A stretch of DNA of 64,000 nt, from contig NZ_JACOFX010000004.1 in NCBI RefSeq assembly GCF_014284125.1, forward strand, positions 186,001-250,000. The letters are read 5' to 3'. Position 1 is the stretch's first letter. Each line of letters opens with the position of its first letter. Position numbers and translations under genes: made by a program. The notes under the pieces are model-generated. The model was not told the DNA's origin, searched no databases, and saw only the letters and a program-made list of their open reading frames with translations. Source of the DNA: Undibacterium umbellatum (GTDB taxonomy: Bacteria; Pseudomonadota; Gammaproteobacteria; Burkholderiales; Burkholderiaceae_D). Positions 15,159-24,079 of this stretch are shown in pieces.

Positions 15159-15877
15159 TGTCTGCAATAGAAAAAGACAGCAGCCCCGCGCTGAGCCTGA
15201 GCAACGTGCTGTTCCGCTGGCAGGGCGGGCAGGCAGCTTGTCTGGACATAGAGCACTTTAGTATCAGCAAGGGTGAAAGCGTGTTCCTGTACGGCCCCAG
15301 CGGCAGTGGCAAGAGCACGCTGCTGTCGCTGGCGGGTGGCATCATCACGCCGCAGCGTGGGCAGATCACGGTGCTGGGCAGTGATCTGGGTAGCTTGTCT
15401 GGCGCAGCGCGTGACCGTTTCCGGGTGGATCATGCGGGATTTATTTTCCAGCAGTTCAACCTCATCCCTTATCTGTCGATGCTCGAGAATGTCTTGCTGC
15501 CCTGCCGCCTGTCGCAAAGGCGGCAGCAACGTGCCAGTGCAGCGCATGGCAGCACGCGTGAGGCGGCAATGGCTTTACTGAATACTTTGGGGCTGGATGC
15601 CGACCTGTACCAGCGCCATGTCACAGGACTTAGCATAGGCCAGCAACAGCGCGTGGCTGCGGCGCGTGCGCTGATCGGCCAGCCAGAAATCATCATCGCT
15701 GATGAACCTACGTCGGCACTGGATGCCGACAGGCAAAGAGACTTTATCGCGCTGATCTTGGAGCAATGCGTCAGCCATGGCAGCAGCCTGTTGTTTGTCA
15801 GCCATGACCACAGACTGGCCAGCCAGTTTAGCCGCGAACTGGATTTGCAAAAAATTAACCGCGTGGAGCATCACTGA
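15158..15877 (+). CDS. ABC transporter ATP-binding protein, 239 aa
   Basis: This is a MacB/LolD-type ATPase. Walker A is GPSGSGKSTL, the Q-loop region is FIFQQFNLIPYLSMLENV, the signature is LSIGQQQRVAAARAL (the usual SGG is replaced by SIG), Walker B is IIIADEPTSALD, and the H-loop is VSHDH. I chose ATG 15158, which overlaps the previous stop as TGATG; a start six bases earlier is possible. Together with the following FtsX-type permease it forms a transporter matching ZrgB/ZrgC in layout. Such complexes often act on periplasmic or envelope substrates rather than importing ions directly, so its exact role in zinc supply is open. Confidence 0.92.
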   Translation: MSAIEKDSSPALSLSNVLFRWQGGQAACLDIEHFSISKGESVFLYGPSGSGKSTLLSLAGGIITPQRGQITVLGSDLGSLSGAARDRFRVDHAGFIFQQFNLIPYLSMLENVLLPCRLSQRRQQRASAAHGSTREAAMALLNTLGLDADLYQRHVTGLSIGQQQRVAAARALIGQPEIIIADEPTSALDADRQRDFIALILEQCVSHGSSLLFVSHDHRLASQFSRELDLQKINRVEHH

Positions 15878-17175
15878 TGTTTTCGCAGCTATTTTCGCAG
15901 TTATTTTATTTCTTGCGACTGGCAGGCAAGAGCGCCTGGAACCGCCGCCTGACCCTGGGCCTGATGCTGTTTGTCATTAGCCTCTCGGTTTGCCTGTTGC
16001 TGGCGGTAGAGAGGCTGCGCAATGATGCGCGCGAGAGTTTTTCGCATGCCGTCTCTGGCACTGATCTTGTCGTAGGTGCGCGTACCAGCCCGGTGCAACT
16101 GATGCTGTACGCGGTGTTTCGCATTGGTGCGGCGACCAATAATATTGCCTGGCAAAGTTACCAGGATTTGCTGCAAGACCCGGCGGTGGCCTGGGCCGTG
16201 CCGCTGTCGCTGGGTGACTCGCATCGCGGCTTTGCGGTGGTGGGTACCACGCCAGATTACTTCAGCCGCTTTCGCTATGGTGATGCACAAGGCTTGCAAC
16301 TGCGGGCGGGCCAAGCCTTTGGCGAGAGTGCAGACCATTTGTTTGCTGCCGTCATAGGGGCGGATGTGGCAGACAATCTGGGCTACCAGGTCGGCTCAAA
16401 AATCACGCTCAGTCATGGTACTGGCGATGCTGCGCTGGCTGAACATGCCGACAAGCCTTTCAAGGTAGTAGGCGTGCTGGCGCGCACCGGTACGCCGGTA
16501 GATAGCAGCGTGCATATCAGCCTGCAATCCATGCAGGCTATTCATCTTGACTGGCAGGGTGGTGCGCCTGTACCGGGCTTTTCTATCGCGGCAGAACATG
16601 CGCGCAAGTTTGATTTGCAACCAAAAGAAATCACCGCTGTGCTGGTGGGCCTGCACAAGCGCAGCATGGTGTTTCGCTTGCAGCGGCAGATCAACACTAA
16701 AAATGGAGAAGCCTTGCTGGCCGTGCTGCCGGGTGTGGCGCTTGATCAGTTGTGGCAAGTCATCAGCATCGTTGAGCGGGTCTTGCTGGCGATGTCTTCG
16801 CTGCTGGTGGTACTGGGCAGTGCAGGCTTGCTGGCGGTGATGCTGGCGAGCCTGAATGAGCGCAGGCGTGAACTGGCGATTCTGCGTTCTGCCGGTGCTG
16901 GGCCGGGACATCTGTTTTTGATGCTGATGGCAGAGAGCCTGGGCCTGACCATCGCCGGGGCTATCAGCGGCCTGCTCCTGCTCGATGTGCTGACGCTGGC
17001 AGGCAAGGACTGGGTACAGATGCATTACGGCATCCTCATCCAGTCTGGCCTCATCAATGCCACAGAAATCCCGCTGCTGGGCATGGTGGTGCTCATGGGC
17101 ATGCTGGCCAGCCTGATACCTGCCTGCCTGGCTTACCGAAATTCCCTGGCCGATGGCTTGACACCGCGTCTGTAG
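15877..17175 (+). CDS. ABC transporter permease, FtsX/MacB family, 432 aa
   Basis: Topology is that of MacB/LolC permeases: one N-terminal membrane segment (LGLMLFVISLSVCLLLAVE), a roughly 230-residue periplasmic domain, then three C-terminal membrane segments (LLAMSSLLVVLGSAGLLAV; LFLMLMAESLGLTIAGAISG; IPLLGMVVLMGMLASLIPA). LNERRRELAILRSAGA is the characteristic coupling region between the segments that contacts the ATPase. The start codon overlaps the ATPase stop (TGATG). It is the partner of the ATPase in the zinc-type operon. The family more often drives mechanotransmission or lipoprotein extraction, so the complex may help assemble or load an envelope zinc protein. Confidence 0.9.
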   Translation: MFSQLFSQLFYFLRLAGKSAWNRRLTLGLMLFVISLSVCLLLAVERLRNDARESFSHAVSGTDLVVGARTSPVQLMLYAVFRIGAATNNIAWQSYQDLLQDPAVAWAVPLSLGDSHRGFAVVGTTPDYFSRFRYGDAQGLQLRAGQAFGESADHLFAAVIGADVADNLGYQVGSKITLSHGTGDAALAEHADKPFKVVGVLARTGTPVDSSVHISLQSMQAIHLDWQGGAPVPGFSIAAEHARKFDLQPKEITAVLVGLHKRSMVFRLQRQINTKNGEALLAVLPGVALDQLWQVISIVERVLLAMSSLLVVLGSAGLLAVMLASLNERRRELAILRSAGAGPGHLFLMLMAESLGLTIAGAISGLLLLDVLTLAGKDWVQMHYGILIQSGLINATEIPLLGMVVLMGMLASLIPACLAYRNSLADGLTPRL

Positions 17176-17188
17176 AAAAAGGATCTCC

Positions 17189-17863
17189 ATGAAACAAAGA
17201 AAAAATTCGCGCTTTGCTTACCAGTTCTGGCTGGGCTGCGCCTGCTGTATTTTATTCATGCTGACTGCCTGGTTGCTGATGACAGCCAAGGCTGCGGAAC
17301 CCGCCGGGCAATACAAGCTGGGGGACAGGCTGCCACAGAATAAGGTTGTAGCCGCGCCGCCCAAGCCAGTTACACCAAAAACACCAGCCACGCCCGCCGC
17401 AAGTGAAAGCTACAAAGAGATACGGTGGGAAGCCCTGATTCCCAAGAACTGGGACCCCAGCAAGGATTTCAAGAACCTGGACATGAACTTCCTCAACGAC
17501 AGCGACCCACGCGCCATGGCCGCCCTGCAAACCATGCGCGAAGCCTGGGACAAGGCACCGGTTGAGGCCAGCCTCAATGGTACGCGCATCAAGATCCCCG
17601 GCTTCATCGTGCCGCTGGACGGCGAACGCGGCAAATTGCGCGAATTTTTACTCGTCCCCTACTTCGGCGGCTGCATCCACACCCCGCCGCCACCTGCCAA
17701 CCAGATCATCGATGTCGTGCTCGACAAGCCCGCCAAGATACAGATGATGGATGCGGTATGGGTCAGCGGCGTGCTGGAAACCATCCGTAGTGATACCTCC
17801 ATGGGCAGTGCGGGGTATCGCCTCAAGGGGGTGAAGGTGGAGGCTTATGTTTATCCGAAGTAG
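17189..17863 (+). CDS. DUF3299 exported protein, 224 aa
   Basis: An N-terminal signal anchor (FWLGCACCILFMLTAWLLMTA) is followed by a Pro/Ala/Thr-rich linker and a DUF3299-type domain. That domain carries IPGFIVPLDGERGKLREFLL and VPYFGGCIHTPPPPANQII, which are the conserved landmarks of the family. The GGCIHTPPP segment (Cys and His) may bind metal. DUF3299 genes accompany DUF2796 and MacB-like transporters in zinc-regulated clusters such as zrg. It probably acts in the periplasm as part of the same system. The start at ATG 17189 has ribosome-binding site AAGGATCTCC, 13 bases after the permease stop. Confidence 0.85.
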   Translation: MKQRKNSRFAYQFWLGCACCILFMLTAWLLMTAKAAEPAGQYKLGDRLPQNKVVAAPPKPVTPKTPATPAASESYKEIRWEALIPKNWDPSKDFKNLDMNFLNDSDPRAMAALQTMREAWDKAPVEASLNGTRIKIPGFIVPLDGERGKLREFLLVPYFGGCIHTPPPPANQIIDVVLDKPAKIQMMDAVWVSGVLETIRSDTSMGSAGYRLKGVKVEAYVYPK

Positions 17864-17950
17864 CTTATCCGAACCAGCGCAGGTTAGGCCAACCTACGCC
17901 CTATTCAACCTCCGTCCCCAAATCAATTTTTCAATTTCCTCAGGAATCCC

Positions 17951-20035
17951 ATGCATTACAAACACCTCACCCTGCTCATCGCCGCCGCATACCCCGTGCT
18001 CACCCACGCCCAGGAACAAACCCAAAGCGAAGTCCTGATCAAAGCCCAGAGACAAAACTACCGCAGCATCTCCGCCACCGGTGCCACCAAGACCGATGCC
18101 TTGCTGGCAGACCTGCCGCAAAGCGTGCGGGTATTGACGGCTGATCTGCTCAAGGACAATGGCGTGACCAGCCTCAACAATGCGCTGGACTTGACGAGTG
18201 GCATTGCGCGCCAAAGCAATCTCGGTGGTTTGTGGGACAGCTATGCCATGCGCGGTTTTACCGGCGACCCCAATTTTGGGTCTGACTATATGGTCAATGG
18301 TTTCAGTTCCAGCCGTGGTTACAATGGTTTGCGCGATACTGCGAGTACACAATCCATAGAGATATTGAAAGGGCCATCGTCTGCACTATATGGCCGTGGC
18401 GAACCCGGCGGCACGGTGAATATCATGACCAAGAAACCGCGCTTCAAGCCTGCCTATGATGTTGACCTGACGCTGGCCAGCCACCAGACTTACCGTATTG
18501 CTGCTGACCTGACCGGGCCAGTCAGCGAGACCATCGCCTACCGCATCAATGCGGCGGCAGAACAGGGTAACAGCTACCGCGACACCATCAGCAGCAAGCG
18601 CAGCTTTGTCTCGCCCTCGCTGGTGTGGCTGATCGGTGAGCGCACTACCCTGTCGTATGAACTCGAAGCCAGTGAACAAAAAACACCATTCGACCGTGGC
18701 GTGCTGGCCGTGAATGGCAAGCTGGGCCTGATACCCAATTCACGCTTTCTGGGTGAGCCAGGGGACGGCCCGATGACGGTAAAGTCACTGGGGCATCAGG
18801 TGTTTGTGCAACATGATTTCAACCAGCAATGGTCGCTGCAAAGTGGCTTGTCTTACCGCGACAGTGCGCTCAGCGGTTACTCCACCGAGGCAAACAATCT
18901 GCTGGCAGATGGGCGCACCTTGCGCCGCCAGCGCCGCTACCGTGATTTTTCTGCGACGGACAAATCTGCGCGGGTGGAACTGGTCGGCAAATTTGACACT
19001 GCTGGCATCAAACACCATGTGCTGCTGGGTGTGGATACCTACCAGTTTGATGACAGCCGCGTGCAGTTGCGCCGCAATCCATCAGCCACCAATGCCTATG
19101 CGATCGATATCTACAATCCTGTGTATGGCAAAACTGCCGACCCGCTGACGCTGTCGATCAACACCCTGGAGAACCAGCGTGCGCAAGGGTTTTACCTGCA
19201 AGACCAGCTTGATCTTGGGGCGCAATGGAAGGCACTGCTGGGCCTGCGCAGTGACCACTATGACCAGACGCTGACTAATTACCGCGCGTCCGTCGCCAGC
19301 AGCCAGTCACTCAGTGCCACCAGCCCGCGTGCTGGCCTGGTGTATCAACCCGTGAAAGGCATATCGCTGTATGCCAATGTGGCAAAAGGTTTTAGACCGA
19401 ATAGCGGCATCAGCATCAGCAACACCGCCTTCCCGGCAGAAGAAAGCCGCTCCTATGAAGTGGGCCTCAAGTTTGATACACCAGACAACAAGACCAGCGC
19501 CACTCTTGCGCTGTACCGTATCAAGAAAAGCAATGTGCTGACCACCAACCCGGCCAATACTGATTTCTCGATTGCGGCAGGTGAAGTGGGCAGTAAGGGG
19601 CTGGAGCTGGATGTGGCGGGCGACATCGCCAATGACCTGCGCCTGTCTGCCGCCTATGCCTATACCGATGCAACCGTCACCAAGGGCGACAACACTATCA
19701 TCACTGGCAGCCGTTTCCCGAATGTGGCCAAACATAGCGCCAACCTCATTCTGAGCCAGTTATTCAACATAGGCACAGCCAGAGCCAGCGTCGGTGCGGG
19801 CATCAATTATGTGGGAGAACGCCTGGGTGACGTGGCGGTGTCTTCGAACTTTATGCTGCCCGCCTACACCACAGTGAAACTGATGTCTTCTTACAGCCCC
19901 AGCAAAGCCACGCGGGTGTCGCTGAATGTGGATAATCTGTTCAACAAGCGCTATTACGCCAGTTCATATAGCCAGTTGTGGGTGGCACCTGGTACAGAGC
20001 GCAGCGTGAGTCTCACCCTGCATCAACAGTTTTGA
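17951..20035 (+). CDS. TonB-dependent outer-membrane receptor, siderophore type, 694 aa
   Basis: Signal peptide (HYKHLTLLIAAAYPVLTHAQ), then a TonB-box-like start (SEVLIKAQRQNY), the plug domain (LPQSVRVLTADLLKDNG, IEILKGPSSALYGRGEPGGT, VNIMTKKP) and a 22-strand barrel ending with the expected aromatic terminal strand (VSLTLHQQF). Motifs match ferrichrome/coprogen-type receptors. Its place directly after the DUF3299 gene and before the DUF1624 gene (overlapping TGATG) puts it in a Zur-type operon, so it may import a zinc chelate (zincophore) rather than a ferric siderophore. That is inference; the barrel ligand cannot be read from sequence. Its own ribosome-binding site (CAGGAATCCC) precedes ATG 17951. 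Confidence 0.9.
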   Translation: MHYKHLTLLIAAAYPVLTHAQEQTQSEVLIKAQRQNYRSISATGATKTDALLADLPQSVRVLTADLLKDNGVTSLNNALDLTSGIARQSNLGGLWDSYAMRGFTGDPNFGSDYMVNGFSSSRGYNGLRDTASTQSIEILKGPSSALYGRGEPGGTVNIMTKKPRFKPAYDVDLTLASHQTYRIAADLTGPVSETIAYRINAAAEQGNSYRDTISSKRSFVSPSLVWLIGERTTLSYELEASEQKTPFDRGVLAVNGKLGLIPNSRFLGEPGDGPMTVKSLGHQVFVQHDFNQQWSLQSGLSYRDSALSGYSTEANNLLADGRTLRRQRRYRDFSATDKSARVELVGKFDTAGIKHHVLLGVDTYQFDDSRVQLRRNPSATNAYAIDIYNPVYGKTADPLTLSINTLENQRAQGFYLQDQLDLGAQWKALLGLRSDHYDQTLTNYRASVASSQSLSATSPRAGLVYQPVKGISLYANVAKGFRPNSGISISNTAFPAEESRSYEVGLKFDTPDNKTSATLALYRIKKSNVLTTNPANTDFSIAAGEVGSKGLELDVAGDIANDLRLSAAYAYTDATVTKGDNTIITGSRFPNVAKHSANLILSQLFNIGTARASVGAGINYVGERLGDVAVSSNFMLPAYTTVKLMSSYSPSKATRVSLNVDNLFNKRYYASSYSQLWVAPGTERSVSLTLHQQF

Positions 20036-21198
20036 TGGTGTTGACGATGACGGCCAATAATCCAAACCAGCAGCGTATCAACAGCATCGATGCGCTGCGC
20101 GGCCTGGTCATGATGATCATGATGTTTGACCATGTGCGCGAAACTTTCTTTTTGCATCAGCAAGTCAGCGACCCCATGGACGTGAGCCAGACTGCGCCAG
20201 CATTATTTTTTACACGGCTCGCTGCACATCTGTGTGCACCGGTGTTTGTGTTCCTGACGGGTTTGTCTGCCTGCTTGTACGCAAACCCGCCATCAGGCCC
20301 GCGCGATGCCAGTGGCTTTCTCATCAAGCGTGGCTTGTTGCTGGTGGTGCTGGAACTGACGGTCGTCAATTTCGCCTGGGCCGGGCAATTTCCGCCGCCG
20401 ACCATCTACTTGCAAGTGATCTGGGTCATCGGTCTTGCCATGATTATTCTGGGTTTGCTGCACAAGTTGCCGCCGCTGGTGTTGGGCCTGCTGGGCTTGC
20501 TGATCGTGGGCGGGCAGAATGCCCTGGCTGGCCTGAGTTTTGCACCGGGCACCGCATCGTATAGCTTATGGACCTTGCTGCTGCACAGGGGCTATCTCAT
20601 CAGCGACGCAGCCATCAAGATCAAGGTCAGTTACCCTCTGCTGCCGTGGGTAGGCATCATTCTGCTGGGTTATGTTGCTGGCCATTTGTATGCGACAGGC
20701 ATCAGCGCCCCGCGCCGTCAACGCCTGTTGGCCATCCTGGGCACCACCGCTCTGCTGATGTTTGTCGTGCTGCGCTGTGTCAATGGCTATGGCGACACCC
20801 AGCCCTGGCAAGATCATGGCAACGAACTGCTCACACTGATGTCCTTTTTCAACCTGACCAAGTACCCGCCCTCACTGGACTTCGCCCTGCTGACACTGGG
20901 CACAGGCATATGCTGTTTATCCTTGCTGGAAAAATACCCCGGCAAGTTAAGCCGCATCGCCAGTGTGTTTGGAGGTGCCCCCATGTTTTACTACCTGCTG
21001 CATCTGCTTGTCCTGCTGGGCTTGCAAAAACTGATGCTCGCTGCTGTTGGTGCCAGCCATGGACAGCGGTTTGGTGTTGAGCATGTCTGGCAAGTCTGGT
21101 TGATTGCTGTAGCCCTGATACCAGCGCTGTACTACCCCTGCCGCGCCTTCGCACGTTATAAACGGCAAAGCGGGAAGGCATGGGTCAGGTATTTTTGA
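20035..21198 (+). CDS. DUF1624/heparan-glucosaminide-acetyltransferase-like membrane protein, 387 aa
   Basis: An integral membrane protein with about ten hydrophobic segments. It begins with the family motif SIDALRGLVMMIMMFDHVRE, in which Asp, Arg and the downstream His are conserved in DUF1624/YeiB-like acyltransferases. Other landmarks are LPWVGIILLGYVAGHLYATG and GGAPMFYYLLHLLVL, whose His is the probable acyl-transfer residue in related proteins. The start at 20035 overlaps the receptor stop (TGATG). A start at 20047 is also possible. Its presence at the end of a zinc operon is unusual; it might acetylate an envelope sugar or a metallophore. The frame is open upstream but overlaps the receptor gene. 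Confidence 0.85.
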   Translation: MVLTMTANNPNQQRINSIDALRGLVMMIMMFDHVRETFFLHQQVSDPMDVSQTAPALFFTRLAAHLCAPVFVFLTGLSACLYANPPSGPRDASGFLIKRGLLLVVLELTVVNFAWAGQFPPPTIYLQVIWVIGLAMIILGLLHKLPPLVLGLLGLLIVGGQNALAGLSFAPGTASYSLWTLLLHRGYLISDAAIKIKVSYPLLPWVGIILLGYVAGHLYATGISAPRRQRLLAILGTTALLMFVVLRCVNGYGDTQPWQDHGNELLTLMSFFNLTKYPPSLDFALLTLGTGICCLSLLEKYPGKLSRIASVFGGAPMFYYLLHLLVLLGLQKLMLAAVGASHGQRFGVEHVWQVWLIAVALIPALYYPCRAFARYKRQSGKAWVRYF

Positions 21199-21373
21199 TG
21201 GACAACGAATCACCCAGCGGGGTGCCAGGGTGCGCGATCCTCATCATTTTCTCGACATGGAGATGGCGCGCGCGGCGTACCCAGCCACCGGTTTATGGCC
21301 GTGACGTAGTCATGGCGGGGGGCACATTGCGGTGCGCTCAGTGTCATCATCGTACATGGCGAAGAATGAATAT

Positions 21374-21420
21374 TCCTCTGTGCTTTCTCTGCGCATCTGG
21401 GGTGAGAGGTTTACAAAGAC
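21374..21420. repeat. Degenerate partial copy of the CTCTGTG palindromic element
   Basis: CCTCTGTGCTTTCTCTGCGC and the following GGGTGAGAGGTTTAC resemble the right arm of the element found complete at 28799-28966, 30634-30891 and 52054-52208. The remaining bases between the two convergent genes (21199-21429) show no gene. Confidence 0.4.
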
Positions 21421-21429
21421 AGCCGTAAC

Positions 21430-22221
21430 TTACGATGTTGTTGCAGAGTCTCGTGAATGAAACCATGCAAGATCAAGCCCATCCTGTGCCATCGCAATCT
21501 CATCCAGTATAGGTGCGAACGGCACAACAGCCTGTTGCTCAAGCCTGGCATACAACTCTGCCGCGAAGCGGTGCGCATAGTCTTCTTTGGTCGCCTGGGT
21601 TTTTGCGGCCCATTCCTCATAGGTGCTGCGGTTTATATCAAGGTGATGACCTATCTCATGCAAGAGTGTACGGTACAGTATGGTATTGCGTGAAGACTGG
21701 GCGGTACGCGTAACCTGGACACCGCGACGGGTCATTTCGATGTGATGACCATCTTGCCGCAAGCGTTTTAACTCACGAGCTTGCTCAGGGTTGGTTGACT
21801 TGGACCAGATATAAGAGTCAGGCATTTGCGCCTCAATGATGACAGCGGCACCACGTTGTTTGCGTATTTCATACCTGTACGCTGCCCGGCCCCACACAGG
21901 CTGCAAGATGCCCTGTTTGCGGGTGGGCTGGCGCAGGACGATGAAATCAAAAGCTGCCGTCACCTCGTCAGGGCAACCTGCCAGCACCTTGCAAATATCG
22001 TCTATGCTGCAAGGGTAAAAGTGACCAGGTCGCGTAGGCTGGACAAAGAACAGCATCTCACGCCCATTGATCTGGCGTTTGACCAGCACATGCGAGCCCA
22101 GTTGTTCCAGAAAATACTCACCCCAGGCCTCAGGCACGACCATGCGGTTGTCATTGCCGTGGCCGTGGGCCTTGGTGCCGACATGTTTATTTCTGCGGGT
22201 GGGGTTCCAGCCAGGGTGCAT
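21430..22221 (-). CDS. Conserved hypothetical protein with HExxH metalloprotease-like motif, 263 aa
   Basis: The central motif LLHEIGHHLDINR has the HExxH arrangement of zinc metallopeptidases, and further acidic residues downstream (DEIAMAQDGLD) could supply the third ligand. The N-terminus (GTKAHGHGNDNRMVVPEAWG) is soluble and His-rich, with no signal peptide. The middle contains SYIWSKSTNPEQARELKRLR, reminiscent of domains found in proteins that handle other polypeptides. There are no membrane segments. I do not recognise a named family. Its gene is a single minus-strand unit; the small membrane gene and DUF3224 gene lie upstream in the same direction, so an operon is possible. Catalysis is inferred only from the motif. 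Confidence 0.7.
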   Translation of the reverse strand: MHPGWNPTRRNKHVGTKAHGHGNDNRMVVPEAWGEYFLEQLGSHVLVKRQINGREMLFFVQPTRPGHFYPCSIDDICKVLAGCPDEVTAAFDFIVLRQPTRKQGILQPVWGRAAYRYEIRKQRGAAVIIEAQMPDSYIWSKSTNPEQARELKRLRQDGHHIEMTRRGVQVTRTAQSSRNTILYRTLLHEIGHHLDINRSTYEEWAAKTQATKEDYAHRFAAELYARLEQQAVVPFAPILDEIAMAQDGLDLAWFHSRDSATTS

Positions 22222-22272
22222 GCTTTATAGATGCTTGATAGAAACGCCAATTGTAATACAGCCCACGGGACT

Positions 22273-22506
22273 CTACTCCCATACTTCAGTCTGGTGTTTT
22301 TTCCTGTAGTAAGCAATGAACTGCAAGATGGCATTCAAACCAAACAGGCCACCGGCAATGAATTTTGCCACTTGCTGGCTCTGTGCAGACTGCAGGGCCC
22401 GCAACAAGAAAATCAGGCAGATCAGGAATTGCCAGTCACGGCAACAACCGCCTTCAGGGAAGACTAAAATCAAAGCTGTAAAAATGCTGCCCTTCCTTGA
22501 TTTCAA
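22273..22506 (-). CDS. Possible small membrane protein, up to 77 aa
   Basis: The C-terminal two thirds read as two hydrophobic helices (QFLICLIFLLRALQ and KFIAGGLFGLNAILQFIAYY) with a short basic end, which is protein-like. The N-terminal 20 residues are less convincing and overlap the end of the DUF3224 gene, so the true start may be an internal codon. No clear ribosome-binding site was found. If real, it is an inner-membrane protein translated with its neighbours. Confidence 0.35.
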   Translation of the reverse strand: MKSRKGSIFTALILVFPEGGCCRDWQFLICLIFLLRALQSAQSQQVAKFIAGGLFGLNAILQFIAYYRKKHQTEVWE

Positions 22507-22855
22507 TGCCCATGCTGCCGCTGATGCCGGTCAGCGCATCGGTGCCTGAATCAGGTACGACCTGTATCGTCAGTTGTGGCTGGCCACGGTTCATGGTGCC
22601 GGTGTGCATGAGGACGAAACTGCCCTTCTTGCCCAGCAAGGTGCCAGTTACTCGTTCTATCGCGACATAGCCCGCCGAGCCTTTGATCTCGCCCATGGCT
22701 GACAGCATCTCGCCCAGGCTGTGGGCTTGCAAATCGCCATGAAATTGCTTGTCTATCGTCATGCGGCCCAGCCTGGCAGCTTCTATTCCTGGTGCTGCGG
22801 CTTGCGGGTTGAGTTTGACTTCAAATGTGCCGCTGATGTGATGTGGGTGTTGCAT
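22454..22855 (-). CDS. DUF3224 domain protein, 133 aa
   Basis: A small all-beta protein matching DUF3224: it begins with HHISGTFEVKLNPQ, contains LGRMTIDKQFHGDL, has the strongly conserved GYVAIERVTGTLLGKKGSF, and ends with ITGIS-type and HFYSFDFSLP segments. The fold is a lipocalin-like or allene-oxide-cyclase-like barrel without a known reaction. It is cytoplasmic with full family length. The start at ATG 22855 (MQHPHHIS) has AAGGAGCAGAG as a strong ribosome-binding site. No regulatory feature is visible in the 260-base gap that separates it from the divergent lipase gene. Confidence 0.85.
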   Translation of the reverse strand: MQHPHHISGTFEVKLNPQAAAPGIEAARLGRMTIDKQFHGDLQAHSLGEMLSAMGEIKGSAGYVAIERVTGTLLGKKGSFVLMHTGTMNRGQPQLTIQVVPDSGTDALTGISGSMGIEIKEGQHFYSFDFSLP

Positions 22856-23119
22856 ACTCTGCTCCTTTGCGATGGTAGGCGGGAATTAAGGCCTGAGTCT
22901 GTCAAGTCGCAGTGTACAGCGAGAACGCACTGGAGGCGACAACAGGCAGGCAATCGAACCGACTTACGTTGACCAGACCCATTTTGTGCGGGATTTCAGT
23001 CAGTTGGTGGCGATGACTCAGGGAGGATGAGAAGAGTTTGCGTCAGGCAGGGCAGGCTTGCAAAATAGATAATTATGTTTTATCTTATATTTTCTCCTCC
23101 CCGACAACAAGGAAATAGC

Positions 23120-24043
23120 ATGAACTACGACAATAGCGCGACTGCCCTGTTTCACCCTGAGCTGCAAGCTCCCTTACTGACAAATAATTTTCCGGCAAGC
23201 GAACATGCACTTTGCGCAGAATTGTCGCGGCTGGCGTATTGGCGTTACGAAAACGAGGGGCTAGACGACCAAGGCAAATTTGTACGCAAAGAATTCACTA
23301 AAATACTTGTCGATGCAGGTTTTAATCACCTGGTGCTGTTGATCGACGCACGCACCGGTACGCAGGGCTTCGCCGCCACCAGAGGGGGGAAAGCCTATGT
23401 TGTCTTTCGTGGGTCACAAACGGATGAGCCTGCAGATATCTTCATCGATGGCTTTTTCTGGCCAGTACCATGGAGAGGCAAGGGCTGTGTACATAACGGC
23501 TTTCTGGCATCTTACCAAGGTATTGAAGGCCAGCTCAATGAATGGCTTAAAAAACATCAGGACATGAGGGTCTACTTTACTGGCCACAGTCTGGGGGCCG
23601 CAATAGCAACGCTGGCGGCAGCCATCCATACCAACAGCACTTTGATTACTTTTGGATCACCGCGTGTTGGCGATAAAGAATTCGCCCAAGTCTTTGATCT
23701 GCGCGATGTTCGTCGGTATGTCAATCATGCCGATCTTGTTACCCGTGTACCACCCGATTCTCTACCCTTTGCTACTTCAAACTCTGGTGCTTCAACAATT
23801 TTTCCAAAGATCGTCTATTTCGCACACGTCCAGGGCATGCGCTATCTGGATGCAAACGGCAAAGAGGCAACTGGTAAAAATGCGCTAACCAAGTTTGAAC
23901 ACGCCAGTAATTCAGTGTCATTCAACTGGCGCTTACAAGTACGTGGTATGTGGGATTCAAATGAGACCACGATCAATAGTCGCTCCCTGACTGATCACGC
24001 GCCGATCAATTATCTGCGGGCGGTGCTGGATTTGCCAGGGTAA
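23120..24043 (+). CDS. Class 3 (alpha/beta-hydrolase) lipase family protein, 307 aa
   Basis: The nucleophile elbow GHSLGAAIATLAA lies near residue 165 and is preceded by the class 3 landmarks YVVFRGSQTD (oxyanion region) and VHNGFLASYQGI. SPRVGDKEFAQ and YVNHADLVTRVPP carry the catalytic Asp. A His near the C-terminus (KFEHASNSV or LTDHAPINYL) would complete the triad. I chose ATG 23120 (MNYDNSATAL) because it follows the ribosome-binding site AAGGAAATAGC; the longer frame from 23075 has none. There is no signal peptide, so the enzyme is cytoplasmic or uses another export route. It is followed by a classic terminator. Confidence 0.88.
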   Translation: MNYDNSATALFHPELQAPLLTNNFPASEHALCAELSRLAYWRYENEGLDDQGKFVRKEFTKILVDAGFNHLVLLIDARTGTQGFAATRGGKAYVVFRGSQTDEPADIFIDGFFWPVPWRGKGCVHNGFLASYQGIEGQLNEWLKKHQDMRVYFTGHSLGAAIATLAAAIHTNSTLITFGSPRVGDKEFAQVFDLRDVRRYVNHADLVTRVPPDSLPFATSNSGASTIFPKIVYFAHVQGMRYLDANGKEATGKNALTKFEHASNSVSFNWRLQVRGMWDSNETTINSRSLTDHAPINYLRAVLDLPG

Positions 24044-24046
24044 CAA

Positions 24047-24072
24047 GGGGGCCATAGCGCCCCCCGTTTTTT
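24047..24072 (+). terminator. Intrinsic terminator of the lipase gene
   Basis: GGGGGC (24047-24052) pairs with GCCCCC (24059-24064) and is followed by CGTTTTTT. It lies between two convergent genes. Confidence 0.8.
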
Positions 24073-24079
24073 CGCTTTA

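Noticed and set aside
16396..17190. 264-codon minus-strand frame opposite the permease gene
   Set aside because: His/Gln-rich antisense shadow of a gene with clear FtsX-type motifs on the plus strand.
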